This document shows, one piece after another, positions 1 through 8,720 of a stretch of 64,000 nucleotides of DNA. The notes beneath the pieces are model-generated. The model ran no database searches. It saw only the letters and a list, made by a program, of their open reading frames with translations, and was not told the DNA's origin. This DNA is from Actinocorallia sp. API 0066 (GTDB taxonomy: Bacteria; Actinomycetota; Actinomycetes; Streptosporangiales; Streptosporangiaceae). How positions within the stretch are numbered: position 1 is the stretch's first letter; every line of letters begins with the position of its first letter. Made by a program: the position numbers and the translations under genes. The stretch is taken from contig NZ_JAJLQY010000018.1 of NCBI RefSeq assembly GCF_020991275.1, forward strand, positions 1-64,000, read 5' to 3'.

Positions 1-49
1 ATCTGCATTTCCGGGGAAAGCACGGTACAGGCCGTTGTCTTGTGTGGTT

Positions 50-89
50 GGGGAGTGGGGTGGGGTGGTGGGGATCTGTTGGGGTGGGG
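50..89 (+). other. G-quadruplex-prone G-tract cluster before the TPR gene
   Basis: Six GGGG tracts lie within 40 bases (50-53, 57-60, 62-65, 70-73, 81-84, 86-89), separated by loops of 3, 1, 4, 7 and 1 bases. This satisfies the usual four-tract G-quadruplex rule on the coding strand, 45-85 bases before the proposed GTG start at 134. A function is not shown; the motif itself is directly visible. Confidence 0.6.
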
Positions 90-133
90 CGTTCGGCGTC
101 AGGGGCGTGTCCTGTTCCGTCTACCATGTAGTG

Positions 134-2866
134 GTGAAGGAAGAGGATGGTCGCGGCGACAACCGCGAGGGACGTCAGGGTCAGGGTGCCGGCACCGGCC
201 GTAAGGGCGGGCAGACCGGACGGAAGCCGGGCGGATCTCGCAAGCCGGTGAAGCCGGGCGGGAAGGCCGGCGGTCCGCGGCACGGTAAAAACGGGGGAGG
301 GCAGGGCAAAGACGGCAAGCCACAGTCGGGCCGTCCGTTCGGCGCGCGTGAGGGCGAACGCCGGGAAGGCGGGTTCAGGCGCGACGACCGTCCGCAGGGC
401 GGCGGGTTCCGCGACGACCGCCCGCAGGGTGGCTTCCGTAGGGACGACCGGCCGCAGGGCGGGTTCCGGCGTGACGACGAGCGTCAGGGTGAGCGGCGTG
501 AGTTCCGGCCCCGGGACGACCGTCAGCAGGGTGGCCGTCGTGACGATCGCGAAGGCGGCCGCCGTGAGTTCCGGCCGCGGGACGACAGGCCCCAGGGCGA
601 GCGTCAGCAGGGCGGGTTCCGCCGCGACGACCGGCCGCAGGGCGGCGGCTACCGGGGCGAGCGCTCGCAGAGCGGCTTCCGGCGTGACGACGACCGCCGT
701 GAGTCCCGTCCGCGCGACGACCGCCAGCAGGGCGGGTTCCGGCGTGATGACCGGCCGCAGGGCGGCTTCCGACGGGACGACAGGCCCCAGGGAGACCGCT
801 CGCAGGGCGGGTTCCGCAGGGATGACCGGCCGCAGGGCGGTGGCTATCGGGGCGACCGCTCCCAGGGTGGGTTCAAGCGTGACGACCGGCCGCAGGGTGA
901 GCGGCGTGAGTTCCGTCCGCGCGACGACCGTCCGCAGGGCGGGTTCCGGCGTGACGATCGTCCGCAGGGTGACCGTCAGCAGGGTGGTTTCCGGCGTGAT
1001 GACCGGCCCCAGGGAGACCGCCAGCAGGGTGGTTTCCGTAGGTATGACCGTCCGCAGGGCGGTGGCTATCGAGGCGACCGCTCGCAGGGCGGGTTCAAGC
1101 GTGACGACAGGCCCCAGGGTGAGCGGCGTGAGTTCCGGCCCCGGGACGATCGTCAGCAGGGTGAGCGTAAGGACCGTGAGGGCGGCTACCGGGGGGACCG
1201 CTCGCAGGGTGGTTTCCGTAGGGATGACCGTCCGCAGGGCGGTGGTTATCGGGGCGACCGCTCGCAGGGTGGGTTCAAGCGTGATGACCGTCCGCAGGGT
1301 GAGCGGCGTGAGTTCCGTCCGCGCGACGACCGTCCGCAGGGTGGCTTTCGGCGCGATGACCGGCCGCAGGGCGACCGGCAGCAGCGCGGATTCCGGGACG
1401 ACAAGGGCGAAGGGGGCCGTGGCGGCTTCCGGCGTGACGACCGTCCGCAGGGCGGCGGCTACCGGGGCGACCGCGCCGAAGGCCGTCGTGACGACAGGCA
1501 GGGCGGCGGCCGTGGCGGCTACCGCGACGCCGCCCCCGGACGGCGTGACGAGCGTCGCCCCTTCACCGGTAAGGACGCGCGTCGTGGCGGGTTCCGCGAG
1601 GAGGGCCGTGACGAGCGGACCACCGAGGAGAAGTTCGCCGAGCGGCGTGAGGAGCGGCAGGCGCGCGGCGGCTACGGCGCGCGTGAGGACCGCGACCCGA
1701 ACCGGACCTCCTACGACGACCCGGTGATCCCCGAGGAGATCACCGGCGACGAGCTCGACCCCGAGGCCCGCGAGGAGCTGCGGACGCTGCCGAAGGAGCT
1801 CGCCAAGCACGTCGCGCGGCACCTGGTCGCGGCGGGCGGCCTCGTCGACGAGGACCCCGAGGCCGCGTTCCGGCACGCGCGCACGGCGCGTCGGCTGGCG
1901 AGCCGGGTCGGCGTCGTCAGGGAGGCGTGCGGGCTCGCCGCCTACCACGCGGGCGAGTGGTCGGAGGCGCTGTCGGAGCTGCGGGCCGCCCGCAGGCTGC
2001 CCGGCCGTGAGGAGCTGTACCTGCCGATCCTCGCCGACTGCGAGCGCGGCCTCGGCCGTCCCGAGCGGGCGCTGGAGATCGCCAGGTCCAAGGAGGCGGG
2101 CGCGCTGCCCCGCGAGGAGCGCGTCGAGCTGCAGATCGTCGCGTCCGGCGCGCGGCGCGACCTCGGCGAGTTCGACGCCGCCGTCGTGGCGCTGCAGATC
2201 CCGGAGCTGAAGGACCGCAGGCTGCGCCCCTGGTCGGCCCGCCTGTTCTACGCCTACGCGGACGCGCTCGTCGCCGCCGACCGCGGTGCGGAGGCCAAGG
2301 ACTGGTTCCTGCGCGCCGCCGCCGCCGACCGCGAAGAGGAGACCGACGCCACCGAGCGCTACGCCGAACTCGACGGCCTCCACATCATCGACACCGGCGA
2401 GGACGCCCCGTCCGACGCCCTGGAAGCCCCGTCCACCCTCACCCCCACCTTCCAGGCCCCCCCGACCCTCCTCAACACCGAGGACGACGAGGCCGACGAA
2501 GAGGACGAGGACGGCGAGGACTTCGACACCCTGTCCTTCACCGAGTCCGACGACGAGGACGAAGACGACACGGACGAGGACGCCGACGAGCTTCCCGAGG
2601 CTGAGCCCGCCGACGTCACTTTCCTCACCGAGTCCGACGAGGACGAAGACGACGAGGACGACGAGGACGACGACGACGCAGAACTCGCCGACGAAGCAGC
2701 GGACACCCCGTCCCTCATCGACGACGAGGAAGCTGCCGACCTCCCCTCACCCGCTGAGGCCGACGCCGACAAGGACGACACGGCACCGGCCCCGTCCCGC
2801 GCCGAGTCCGCCGAGGACGTCCCCCCGGCCCCCGCCGAGGACCCCTCGCCGCGCCCCGCCGAATAA
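134..2866 (+). CDS. RDDRPQG-repeat protein with TPR-like core and polyacidic tail
   Basis: This 910-residue protein has three blocks. Residues about 75-500 are a low-complexity array built on FRRDDRPQGG and GYRGDRSQGG units, with about 18 copies of DDRPQG. Residues about 535-745 are helical and Ala/Leu/Glu-rich with TPR-like spacing (ARTARRLASRVG, LAAYHAGEWSEALSELRAAR). Residues 745-910 are dominated by Asp and Glu runs. No signal peptide or membrane segment is seen. I prefer the GTG at 134 because TACCAT at 122-127 could be a -10 element six bases upstream, giving a leaderless transcript; GTG at 131 is the alternative. RG/RD-rich arrays often bind RNA, so a ribosome- or RNA-associated role is possible but inferred. 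Homologues of the core occur near tyrS and tlyA in actinomycetes. The function is unknown. Confidence 0.8.
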   Translation: MKEEDGRGDNREGRQGQGAGTGRKGGQTGRKPGGSRKPVKPGGKAGGPRHGKNGGGQGKDGKPQSGRPFGAREGERREGGFRRDDRPQGGGFRDDRPQGGFRRDDRPQGGFRRDDERQGERREFRPRDDRQQGGRRDDREGGRREFRPRDDRPQGERQQGGFRRDDRPQGGGYRGERSQSGFRRDDDRRESRPRDDRQQGGFRRDDRPQGGFRRDDRPQGDRSQGGFRRDDRPQGGGYRGDRSQGGFKRDDRPQGERREFRPRDDRPQGGFRRDDRPQGDRQQGGFRRDDRPQGDRQQGGFRRYDRPQGGGYRGDRSQGGFKRDDRPQGERREFRPRDDRQQGERKDREGGYRGDRSQGGFRRDDRPQGGGYRGDRSQGGFKRDDRPQGERREFRPRDDRPQGGFRRDDRPQGDRQQRGFRDDKGEGGRGGFRRDDRPQGGGYRGDRAEGRRDDRQGGGRGGYRDAAPGRRDERRPFTGKDARRGGFREEGRDERTTEEKFAERREERQARGGYGAREDRDPNRTSYDDPVIPEEITGDELDPEAREELRTLPKELAKHVARHLVAAGGLVDEDPEAAFRHARTARRLASRVGVVREACGLAAYHAGEWSEALSELRAARRLPGREELYLPILADCERGLGRPERALEIARSKEAGALPREERVELQIVASGARRDLGEFDAAVVALQIPELKDRRLRPWSARLFYAYADALVAADRGAEAKDWFLRAAAADREEETDATERYAELDGLHIIDTGEDAPSDALEAPSTLTPTFQAPPTLLNTEDDEADEEDEDGEDFDTLSFTESDDEDEDDTDEDADELPEAEPADVTFLTESDEDEDDEDDEDDDDAELADEAADTPSLIDDEEAADLPSPAEADADKDDTAPAPSRAESAEDVPPAPAEDPSPRPAE
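370..1520 (+). repeat. In-frame degenerate tandem repeat array inside the TPR gene
   Basis: Units of about 24-36 bases encode variants of RRDDRPQGG, RGDRSQGG and ERREFRPRDDR. Neighbouring copies are nearly identical at the DNA level (for example gaccgtccgcagggc recurs), while unit order is shuffled. Every length difference keeps the reading frame. The array is expected to vary in copy number by slippage or recombination. Confidence 0.85.
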
Positions 2867-2900
2867 GCGCGGCAGCACCGCACAAGCGCAGCACCACAGT

Positions 2901-2934
2901 GAAAGCCCGGCCCAGCGTCGGGCTTTCGCCTTTT
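2901..2934 (+). terminator. Rho-independent-type terminator after the repeat protein
   Basis: A perfect 9-bp stem, GAAAGCCCG (2901-2909) and CGGGCTTTC (2919-2927), encloses a 9-base loop and is followed by gccTTTTcg. It lies 34 bases after the TAA stop at 2864-2866. Confidence 0.8.
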
Positions 2935-3370
2935 CGCCGGGCGCCGCCATGCCCGACGGCGAGGATGACGTGCTGCGGCCCGACGCCAAGGCGGCCGACC
3001 CCTCGCTCACGCCGAGGCGGCGTCGATGGGGAAGAGGCGGCGTCGGCGGACGGTGCCTTGGCCGACGGCGAGGGCGACTCGGCGTGGACCGGTGGAAGGG
3101 CCGCCGACCCTCGCTTGCGCTGGAGCCGATGTCGATGCGGGCGGCGCGGCACCGGTCGCCGATGAGGTGGCGGATCTGTTCCGCGCTGGAGGCGGCGGGG
3201 GTGTCGGCCGAAGGTGATGAAGGGTGTGGGTGGCCGGTTGTGGTGGGGGGAGTAAGTGAGCGTTGACTGGGGTGGGGTGTTGGGGGGATATTCACTGGGT
3301 TGTTGTGGATTGTCGGGGTTGGTGGGTGATCAGGTGTTTGGCGGCGATCGCCATGGATGAGGAGGATGTT
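2935..3370. other. Intergenic region, partly G-rich, no supported gene
   Basis: About 435 bases separate the terminator from the PhoX-like gene. Short frames exist on both strands, but none has a start signal or a recognisable product. The stretch 3225-3300 is strikingly G-rich on the plus strand (GGGGTGGGGTGTTGGGGGG at about 3269-3287). Two similar GCCGACGGCGAGG-like strings (near 2953 and 3061) hint at decayed duplicated sequence. The last bases carry AGGAGG (3360-3365), the ribosome-binding site of the next gene. Confidence 0.5.
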
Positions 3371-4543
3371 ATGGGTGTGACTCTGGGACGGCGGGGGTTT
3401 CTTCGCGGGGCCGTGGTCGGGGGCGGGGCTGTGGCGTTCGCAGGGGGGCTCTGGCAGTCGGCGGCGGGGGCCGCGCCGGCACAGCCGGGAGTGGGGCCCT
3501 ACGGGGCGCTGGGGGCCGCGGACGGGAACGGGCTGCGGCTGCCAGCGGGGTTCAGCAGCAGGGTTGTGGCCCGGTCTATGAAGCAGGTGCCGGGCACCGG
3601 GTACGTGTGGCACTCGGCGCCGGACGGCGGGGCGTGCTTCCCCGACGGGGACGGCTGGATCTATGTGAGCAACTCGGAGGTGCCCCTGGTCGGCGGGGCG
3701 TCGGCGGTGAGGTTCGCGGCGGACGGGAGCGTCACGGGCGCCTACCGGATCCTCAACCTGACGCAGATCAACTGCGCGGGCGGCGCCACGCCCTGGAAGA
3801 CGTGGCTGTCGTGCGAGGAGTACGACTTCGGGCTCGTCTACGAGACCGACCCCTACGGGAACAAGAAGGCCAAGGCGCACCCTGCGATGGGCCGGTTCAA
3901 GCACGAGGCGGCGGCCTGTGACGGCGACCGCAAGGTGGTCTACCTGACGGAGGACCAGAGGGACGGCTGCTTCTACCGGTTCGTTCCGAAGACGTGGGGC
4001 GACCTGTCCAAGGGCACGCTGGAGGTCCTCGTGGGCGACGGCCCCGGGCCCGTCCAGTGGAAGAAGGTCCCCAACCCGGAGCTGTGGCTGAAGCCGACGC
4101 GTGAGCAGGTGGCGGGCGCCGTCAAGTTCAACGGAGGCGAGGGCTGCTACTACGCCGACGACGTCTGCTACTTCACCACCAAGGGCGACAACCGGGTGTG
4201 GGCCTACCGGGCCGCCGAAGGCGTCCTGGACATCGCCTACGACGACGACCTGGTGACGTCCGGGGAGGCGCCGCTCACCGGGGTGGACAACATCACCGGC
4301 ACCGCGGGCGGCGACCTGTACGTCGCGGAGGACGGCGGCGACATGCAGATCAACGTGATCACCCGGGAGGGTGTGGTGACGCCGTTCCTGGAGATCGTGG
4401 GCCACCCCGACTCCGAGATCACCGGCCCCGCGTTCTCCCCGGACGGGTCCCGCCTGTACTTCTCGTCCCAGCGCGGCGCCAGCGGCGTCATCCTGGGCAC
4501 GGGCGGCGTGACCTACGAGGTGACGGGTCCCTTCCGCGCGTAG
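3371..4543 (+). CDS. PhoX/DUF839-type secreted protein with Tat signal
   Basis: This 390-residue protein starts at ATG 3371, five bases after AGGAGG. Its N-terminus carries a twin-arginine signal (LGRRGFLRG) followed by a hydrophobic AVVGGGAVAFAGG segment and an Ala-rich cleavage region, so export as a folded protein is likely. The body has PhoX/DUF839 features: NCAGGATPWKTWLSCEEY, then GRFKHEAA, then a beta-propeller-like series ending in GPAFSPDGSRLYFSSQRG. PhoX enzymes are Ca/Fe phosphatases, but many DUF839 members are uncharacterised, so phosphatase activity is only inferred. It converges on the MBL gene, with 12 bases between stops. Confidence 0.75.
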   Translation: MGVTLGRRGFLRGAVVGGGAVAFAGGLWQSAAGAAPAQPGVGPYGALGAADGNGLRLPAGFSSRVVARSMKQVPGTGYVWHSAPDGGACFPDGDGWIYVSNSEVPLVGGASAVRFAADGSVTGAYRILNLTQINCAGGATPWKTWLSCEEYDFGLVYETDPYGNKKAKAHPAMGRFKHEAAACDGDRKVVYLTEDQRDGCFYRFVPKTWGDLSKGTLEVLVGDGPGPVQWKKVPNPELWLKPTREQVAGAVKFNGGEGCYYADDVCYFTTKGDNRVWAYRAAEGVLDIAYDDDLVTSGEAPLTGVDNITGTAGGDLYVAEDGGDMQINVITREGVVTPFLEIVGHPDSEITGPAFSPDGSRLYFSSQRGASGVILGTGGVTYEVTGPFRA

Positions 4544-4555
4544 GCCGACGGGCGG

Positions 4556-5473
4556 CTAGTGCGACAGTGAGTGGAGGATGCCCGCGACGTTCGACCTCAT
4601 GTCGTTGAGGATCGCGTGCTTCTCCTTGAGTTCCGGGTCGTCGAGCGCCTTGTAGCGGCCCGCCGTGCGTTCGACGACCATCGCGACGGCGTGGTCGAGG
4701 TCAAGGTCGGCCTCGTGTGCCGCCTTGACGGTCTCCACCCACAGCCGTAGCTCCTCCTCGGACCTGTCGAGGGTGAGGGGGACGTCCGTGACGGGCCCGT
4801 AGTGGGCGAACAGGAGGCGGGTCGGCTGGAGCGCGCGGAAGCGGTCGAGGGAGGCCAGCGCGGTGTCCAGGTCGAAGTCCGGGGGCGGCGTGGCGGGCCG
4901 TACCTCGGCCGTCTCGGGGATGTAGATGCCGGCCGCGTCGCCGACGTAGAGGTCGCCGGTGAGGGAGTCCAGTAGGCCGACGTGGTGCTTGGCGTGGCCG
5001 GGCGAGTAGTGGCTCTCCAGGCGGCGGCCTCCACCGAGGTCGATGACGCCGGTCTCCTCGACGGCCCGGATGCGGGACGCCTCGGTGGGCTTGAGGCCGC
5101 CGAAGAGCGTGTCGAAGGCGTCGCCGAAGACCATCCGGGCGCTGCGGACGAGCCGTTCGGGGGAGACGAGGTGCCGCGCGCCCTTCTCGTGTACGACGAC
5201 CTCGGCCTCCGGGTACATCTCGGCGATGTCGCCGACGCCCCCGGCGTGGTCGAGGTGGATGTGCGTGACGACGACCGAGGCCAGGTCGCCGGGGGAGACG
5301 CCCAGCTCGGTGAGCGCGTCGCGGACGACCGGGGCGGAGCCGGCGGTGCCGGGTTCGATGAGGCAGGGCCGGTCGCCGAGGACGAGGTATCCGGCGGTGA
5401 TCCCGGTGTGCCCGGCCATCTGGGTGTCGATCTCGTAGACGTCGTTCCCGAGCGGGGTGATCAGGTTGGCCAT
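4556..5473 (-). CDS. MBL-fold metallohydrolase
   Basis: This 305-residue cytoplasmic protein has the dinuclear metal signature of the metallo-beta-lactamase fold. VTHIHLDHAGG (about residues 69-79) supplies HxHxDH, SPGHAKHH supplies the next His, YVGDAAGIY the bridging Asp, and FAHYGPV the final His. The helical C-terminus (ELRLWVETVKAAHEAD) resembles hydrolases of the glyoxalase II-like group. The substrate cannot be told from sequence. It lies 37 bases after the DUF1015 gene in the same direction, so the two are probably cotranscribed. Confidence 0.8.
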   Translation of the reverse strand: MANLITPLGNDVYEIDTQMAGHTGITAGYLVLGDRPCLIEPGTAGSAPVVRDALTELGVSPGDLASVVVTHIHLDHAGGVGDIAEMYPEAEVVVHEKGARHLVSPERLVRSARMVFGDAFDTLFGGLKPTEASRIRAVEETGVIDLGGGRRLESHYSPGHAKHHVGLLDSLTGDLYVGDAAGIYIPETAEVRPATPPPDFDLDTALASLDRFRALQPTRLLFAHYGPVTDVPLTLDRSEEELRLWVETVKAAHEADLDLDHAVAMVVERTAGRYKALDDPELKEKHAILNDMRSNVAGILHSLSH

Positions 5474-5510
5474 GCCCCAACCTAACCCGCTGACGTCGCG
5501 AGTCCTTGAT

Positions 5511-6767
5511 CTACAATGTAAAGGCGTCTGCTTCGAGTAGCCGCATCACCAGGCCCGTGCGCGGCTTCGGCCCGAACGACGTGGACTTGCGCGGCACCCG
5601 CTCGCCCTCGGCGGCCAGGGCCGTCACGCCCGGCACCGTCAGCGGGTTGAGGATCACTGCGGTGCCGCCGAGCGAAGCGGCCCGGTCGACGGCGTGCGCC
5701 GCGTCGTCGTGGACGACCTGGACGGTGTGCTCGTCGGGCGTGATCCCCCACAGGCCGCGCACGAGCAGCCCGTCGAGGACGGCGGTGTTCAGCGCCTTCC
5801 AGCGGGCCGACCGCGCGGCGGGCAGCGCGGCGGCGACGCGGGCCGGGTCGGGGTCGGTGAGCAGCCAGAACCGTCCGGCGCCGGCCACCAGGAGGCCGTC
5901 AGACGCCTTCTCCAGCGCCGCGAGCGCCGTGTCCAGGTCGGTACCCGGCGAGGCGACGGCGAAGGCCGCACGGGCCTTCTCGACGGCTTCCAGCGGGTCG
6001 AGCCCCGGCAGTACCCGGTGGATCGCGCCGAGCCGGGGCGGGTAGCGCAGCGCGTCGACGAGCAGCGCCAGCCCGAAGTCCCACGGTCCGGGGCCCTCGC
6101 GTCGCGCCTGGTAAGCCCGGTATGCGGCGTACCGGTGGTGTCCGTCCGCGATGAGCGCGCGCCGGCCGCGCAGGTCCGTGGCGACGGCGCCGAGCGACGC
6201 GGCGTCGTCCAGCCTCCACAGCCGGTACCGGGTCCCGGCCGCCGAGACCGCCTCGACGAGCGGAGCGGCGCCGTCGGCCGTCGCGTCCACGAGGTCGCTG
6301 GCCGAGCCGCCGCCCTCGTACGTCAGGAAGATCGGTTCGAGGTGCGCGCCGGTCGCCTCCATGAGCGCCAGCCTGTCCTGGACGGGCCCCGGATAGACGT
6401 CCTCGTGCGGCAGGATCACGCCCTCGGACTCGTCCCGCAGGCCGACCGCGCCGATGAGCCCCCGCTGGACGTCGCCGGAAGTCCGCCTCTCGTACACGTA
6501 CAGCGCGGGGGAGGGGTCCACGCCCAGGACGTCCGAGGACAGCCAGGACCGCAGCAGCTCCCCGGCGGCCGCGTGATCCCCGTCGGGAAGGGTGATCCGG
6601 ACGATGTTGTGGGAGTCGGCGGCCCGCAGCCGGGCGAGGTCCTCCTCGTCGATGAGGTCGTACGGTGGACAGGTGACGTCCGCGAGGCAGGCGCCCGCGG
6701 ACGCCGTGAACCGCACACCGTGAACAGGGGCCAGGACAAGGCCCTCGCGAAGGTCGAATCCGTCCAT
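5511..6767 (-). CDS. DUF1015 family protein
   Basis: This 418-residue protein starts at ATG 6767 (MDGFDLREGLVLAPVHGVRF). An upstream in-frame extension to 6809 would overlap the divergent TPR gene and looks unlikely. Family hallmarks are CPPYDLIDEEDLARLR near the N-terminus, LPHEDVYPGPVQDRL, and the strongly conserved DGHHRYAAYRAYQARR. DUF1015 proteins are widespread and of unknown function. No signal or membrane segment is seen. It is divergent from the TPR gene with only 43 bases between start codons, so promoters must overlap there. Confidence 0.8.
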   Translation of the reverse strand: MDGFDLREGLVLAPVHGVRFTASAGACLADVTCPPYDLIDEEDLARLRAADSHNIVRITLPDGDHAAAGELLRSWLSSDVLGVDPSPALYVYERRTSGDVQRGLIGAVGLRDESEGVILPHEDVYPGPVQDRLALMEATGAHLEPIFLTYEGGGSASDLVDATADGAAPLVEAVSAAGTRYRLWRLDDAASLGAVATDLRGRRALIADGHHRYAAYRAYQARREGPGPWDFGLALLVDALRYPPRLGAIHRVLPGLDPLEAVEKARAAFAVASPGTDLDTALAALEKASDGLLVAGAGRFWLLTDPDPARVAAALPAARSARWKALNTAVLDGLLVRGLWGITPDEHTVQVVHDDAAHAVDRAASLGGTAVILNPLTVPGVTALAAEGERVPRKSTSFGPKPRTGLVMRLLEADAFTL

Positions 6768-6810
6768 GGTGGGGCATGGTACGGAGGGAGGCGTATGGGA
6801 GGTGCACACG

Positions 6811-7236
6811 GTGGTTCAAAGTTCCGGAGAGCCCGCTGATTCCCGCAGGACGCGGGAGCAGGGCGGGGAGGACGTCTATGACCTGTACTCACGTGGTCTG
6901 AAGCTGCTGGCGTCGGGGAGTCCGGCGGCGGCGGCGCAGCTGCTGAGCCGGGCCGCGGAGGCCGAGCCGGAGTCGCAGAGCATCAGGGAGGCGCTGGGGC
7001 GGGCGCTGTTCGGGGCGAGGCACTACGCGGAGGCCGCCGACCGCTTCCGTTCCATCATCGAGGAGAATCCGGCTGAGGACTTCGCCCTCTTCGGCCTCGG
7101 CCTTTCGCTGAGCCGGATGGGCATGTTCCAGGCCGCGGCCGAACATCTGGCCCTGGCCGTCGCGATGCGGCCGGAGAACAAGGACTACGTCTCCGCGCTG
7201 CGGCATGTCCGAGCCACCCTCGACTCACGGAGATGA
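6811..7236 (+). CDS. Small TPR-repeat protein (Rv1691-like position)
   Basis: This 141-residue protein has about two and a half TPR units: residues 20-50 (YSRGLKLLASGSPAAAAQLLSRA), 53-84 (IREALGRALFGARHYAEAADRF) and 87-118 (FALFGLGLSLSRMGMFQAAAEHL). The GTG at 6811 is chosen because GGGAGG (6797-6802) lies eight bases upstream; longer starts at 6766, 6769 and 6802 are possible. It immediately precedes the HAD phosphatase gene, as Rv1691 precedes Rv1692 in M. tuberculosis. It is probably a protein-interaction module; the partner is unknown. Confidence 0.8.
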   Translation: MVQSSGEPADSRRTREQGGEDVYDLYSRGLKLLASGSPAAAAQLLSRAAEAEPESQSIREALGRALFGARHYAEAADRFRSIIEENPAEDFALFGLGLSLSRMGMFQAAAEHLALAVAMRPENKDYVSALRHVRATLDSRR

Positions 7237-7243
7237 CCCCCGC

Positions 7244-8230
7244 ATGCTGACCGACACCTACGACGTCGCCCTGCTGGACCTGGACGGCGTCGTCTACCGA
7301 GGGCACCACCCGATCGAGAAGGCCGCCGAGGCGCTCGCGGAGGCGCGCGGCAGGGGCATGCGCCTGGCCTATGTGACGAACAACGCATCACGGACTCCGG
7401 GCGCGGTCGCGGCCCTGTTGACCGGCATGGGCGTCCCGGCGGGCGAGGAGGACGTCGTCACGTCGGCGCAGAGCGCGGCCCGCCTGCTGTCTGAGAAGCT
7501 GCCCCCCGGCGCGAAGGTGCTCGCGGTGGGCGGGACGGCCCTGCGGCACGCCCTGTACGCGCGGGGCCTGACGCCGGTGTCCACGGCCGCGGAGGGACCC
7601 GAGGCGGTCGTGCAGGGGTTCAGCCCGGATCTGTCCTACGGGCTGATCGCGCAGGGCGCACAGGCGGTCCGCAACGGCGCGCTGTTCGTGGCGTCGAACG
7701 GCGACTTCACCGTGCCGGTCAACCAGGGCCCGCCCAAGCCCGGCAACGGCTCGCTCACGAAGGTGATCGAGTACGCGACGGGCGTGGCGCCGGTCGTCAC
7801 GGGCAAGCCGGAGATCCCGCTGCACCGGGAGAGCATCCTGCGGACGGGGGCGGAGCGCCCGCTGATCGTGGGGGACAGGCTCGACACCGACATCGAGGGC
7901 GCGCACAACGGCGGCGCCGACAGCCTCCTGGTGTTCACCGGCGTCACCGACCCCCTGACGGCGCTGACGGCGGCCCCCGAGCACCGCGCGACCTACCTCG
8001 CCCCCGACCTCACCGGCCTTTTGACGGCCTATCCCGACGTCACAGAGGAAGCCGAAGCGTATGGGTGTGGTGGCTGGCATGCCCGGTGGCAGGACGGCGC
8101 GGTACGGCTCACCGGCGAGGGGGATCCCTGGCACGGTCTGCGGGCCCTGGCCGCCGCCGCGTGGCGCGCGCCCGAGCCGGTTCCGGCCGACGCCGTCAGG
8201 GCGGCCCTCACGGGGCTCGGCCTGGCCTGA
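7244..8230 (+). CDS. HAD-IIA family sugar-phosphatase-like hydrolase
   Basis: This 328-residue protein has the HAD catalytic motifs. DLDGVVYRG near residue 10 holds the nucleophile Asp, VTNNASR is motif II, a Lys in GKPEIP is motif III, and VGDRLDTDIEGAHNGG is motif IV. The C2-type cap and the NagD-like spacing place it with HAD-IIA phosphatases such as pNPPase or glycerol-3-phosphate phosphatases. M. tuberculosis Rv1692 occupies the same place and is a glycerol-3-phosphate phosphatase, so that role is plausible. ATG 7244 is preferred, with ACGGAGA about ten bases upstream; ATG 7205 would overlap the TPR gene. Confidence 0.85.
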   Translation: MLTDTYDVALLDLDGVVYRGHHPIEKAAEALAEARGRGMRLAYVTNNASRTPGAVAALLTGMGVPAGEEDVVTSAQSAARLLSEKLPPGAKVLAVGGTALRHALYARGLTPVSTAAEGPEAVVQGFSPDLSYGLIAQGAQAVRNGALFVASNGDFTVPVNQGPPKPGNGSLTKVIEYATGVAPVVTGKPEIPLHRESILRTGAERPLIVGDRLDTDIEGAHNGGADSLLVFTGVTDPLTALTAAPEHRATYLAPDLTGLLTAYPDVTEEAEAYGCGGWHARWQDGAVRLTGEGDPWHGLRALAAAAWRAPEPVPADAVRAALTGLGLA

Positions 8231-8246
8231 CGGGGGCGGCGTGCGG

Positions 8247-8588
8247 TCAGAGGATCTTGCGGAGCCGGACGAGGTCGAGCAGGCTCGCCTCGATCTTGAG
8301 CCTTCCGGTGGCCCACGCCTTGGCCGGGCTGATCCGGTCGGCGGCGAGGTCGAGCAGGTCGGCCGACTTCATCGTCAGCCGGACCTGGGCGGTACGGGGG
8401 TCCTCGGTCGGGACGAAGGGGTCGAGGCCGGTCTTGGTGATGCGGGTCGCGTAGGCGAGGTCGAGGTCGCTGACGCGGCAGCTGACCGAGCGGTCCACGG
8501 CGTGCCGGGCCCAGGCCTCGGGATGCACTTCGCCGAGTTTCTGCGCCAGCCTGCTGAGCGCTTCCTCGCACTCCTGCACGGTCGCCAT
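8247..8588 (-). CDS. SCP2-like sterol-carrier-domain protein
   Basis: This 113-residue protein appears to consist only of an SCP2 sterol-transfer-like domain. The pattern RTAQVRLTMKSADLLDLAADR followed by SPAKAWATGRLKIEASLLDLVRLRKIL matches the C-terminal part of that domain (a conserved A-x-x-x-G-R-L/I-K-I-E). It would bind a hydrophobic ligand in the cytoplasm. It is convergent with the HAD gene (16 bases between stops) and divergent from the tlyA cluster. Confidence 0.75.
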   Translation of the reverse strand: MATVQECEEALSRLAQKLGEVHPEAWARHAVDRSVSCRVSDLDLAYATRITKTGLDPFVPTEDPRTAQVRLTMKSADLLDLAADRISPAKAWATGRLKIEASLLDLVRLRKIL

Positions 8589-8720
8589 GACTCGAAATCC
8601 CCGCTTCCGTCGACATCAATGTCGGCACAGGACGGTAGCGTTCCTCATGTGGTCCGCGCGAACCGCGGCACGCCGGGAAGACGTTCGGGTCGCACACGGC
8701 CCGACCTGCGACTTGAGTGG

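Noticed and set aside
370-1520. Repeat array resembling a CRISPR locus at first sight
   Set aside because: Repeats are irregular in length, have no unique spacers, keep one reading frame throughout and encode a protein repeat.
2747-4405. 552-codon minus-strand frame over the PhoX-like gene
   Set aside because: It is the complement of a gene with a Tat signal and good ribosome-binding site; its own product is compositionally biased and unrecognised.
8227-8250. CTGAC/GTCAG hairpin between HAD and SCP2 stops as a terminator
   Set aside because: Convergent TGA and TCA stop codons are always complementary, so only two extra pairs support it. That is too weak to call.
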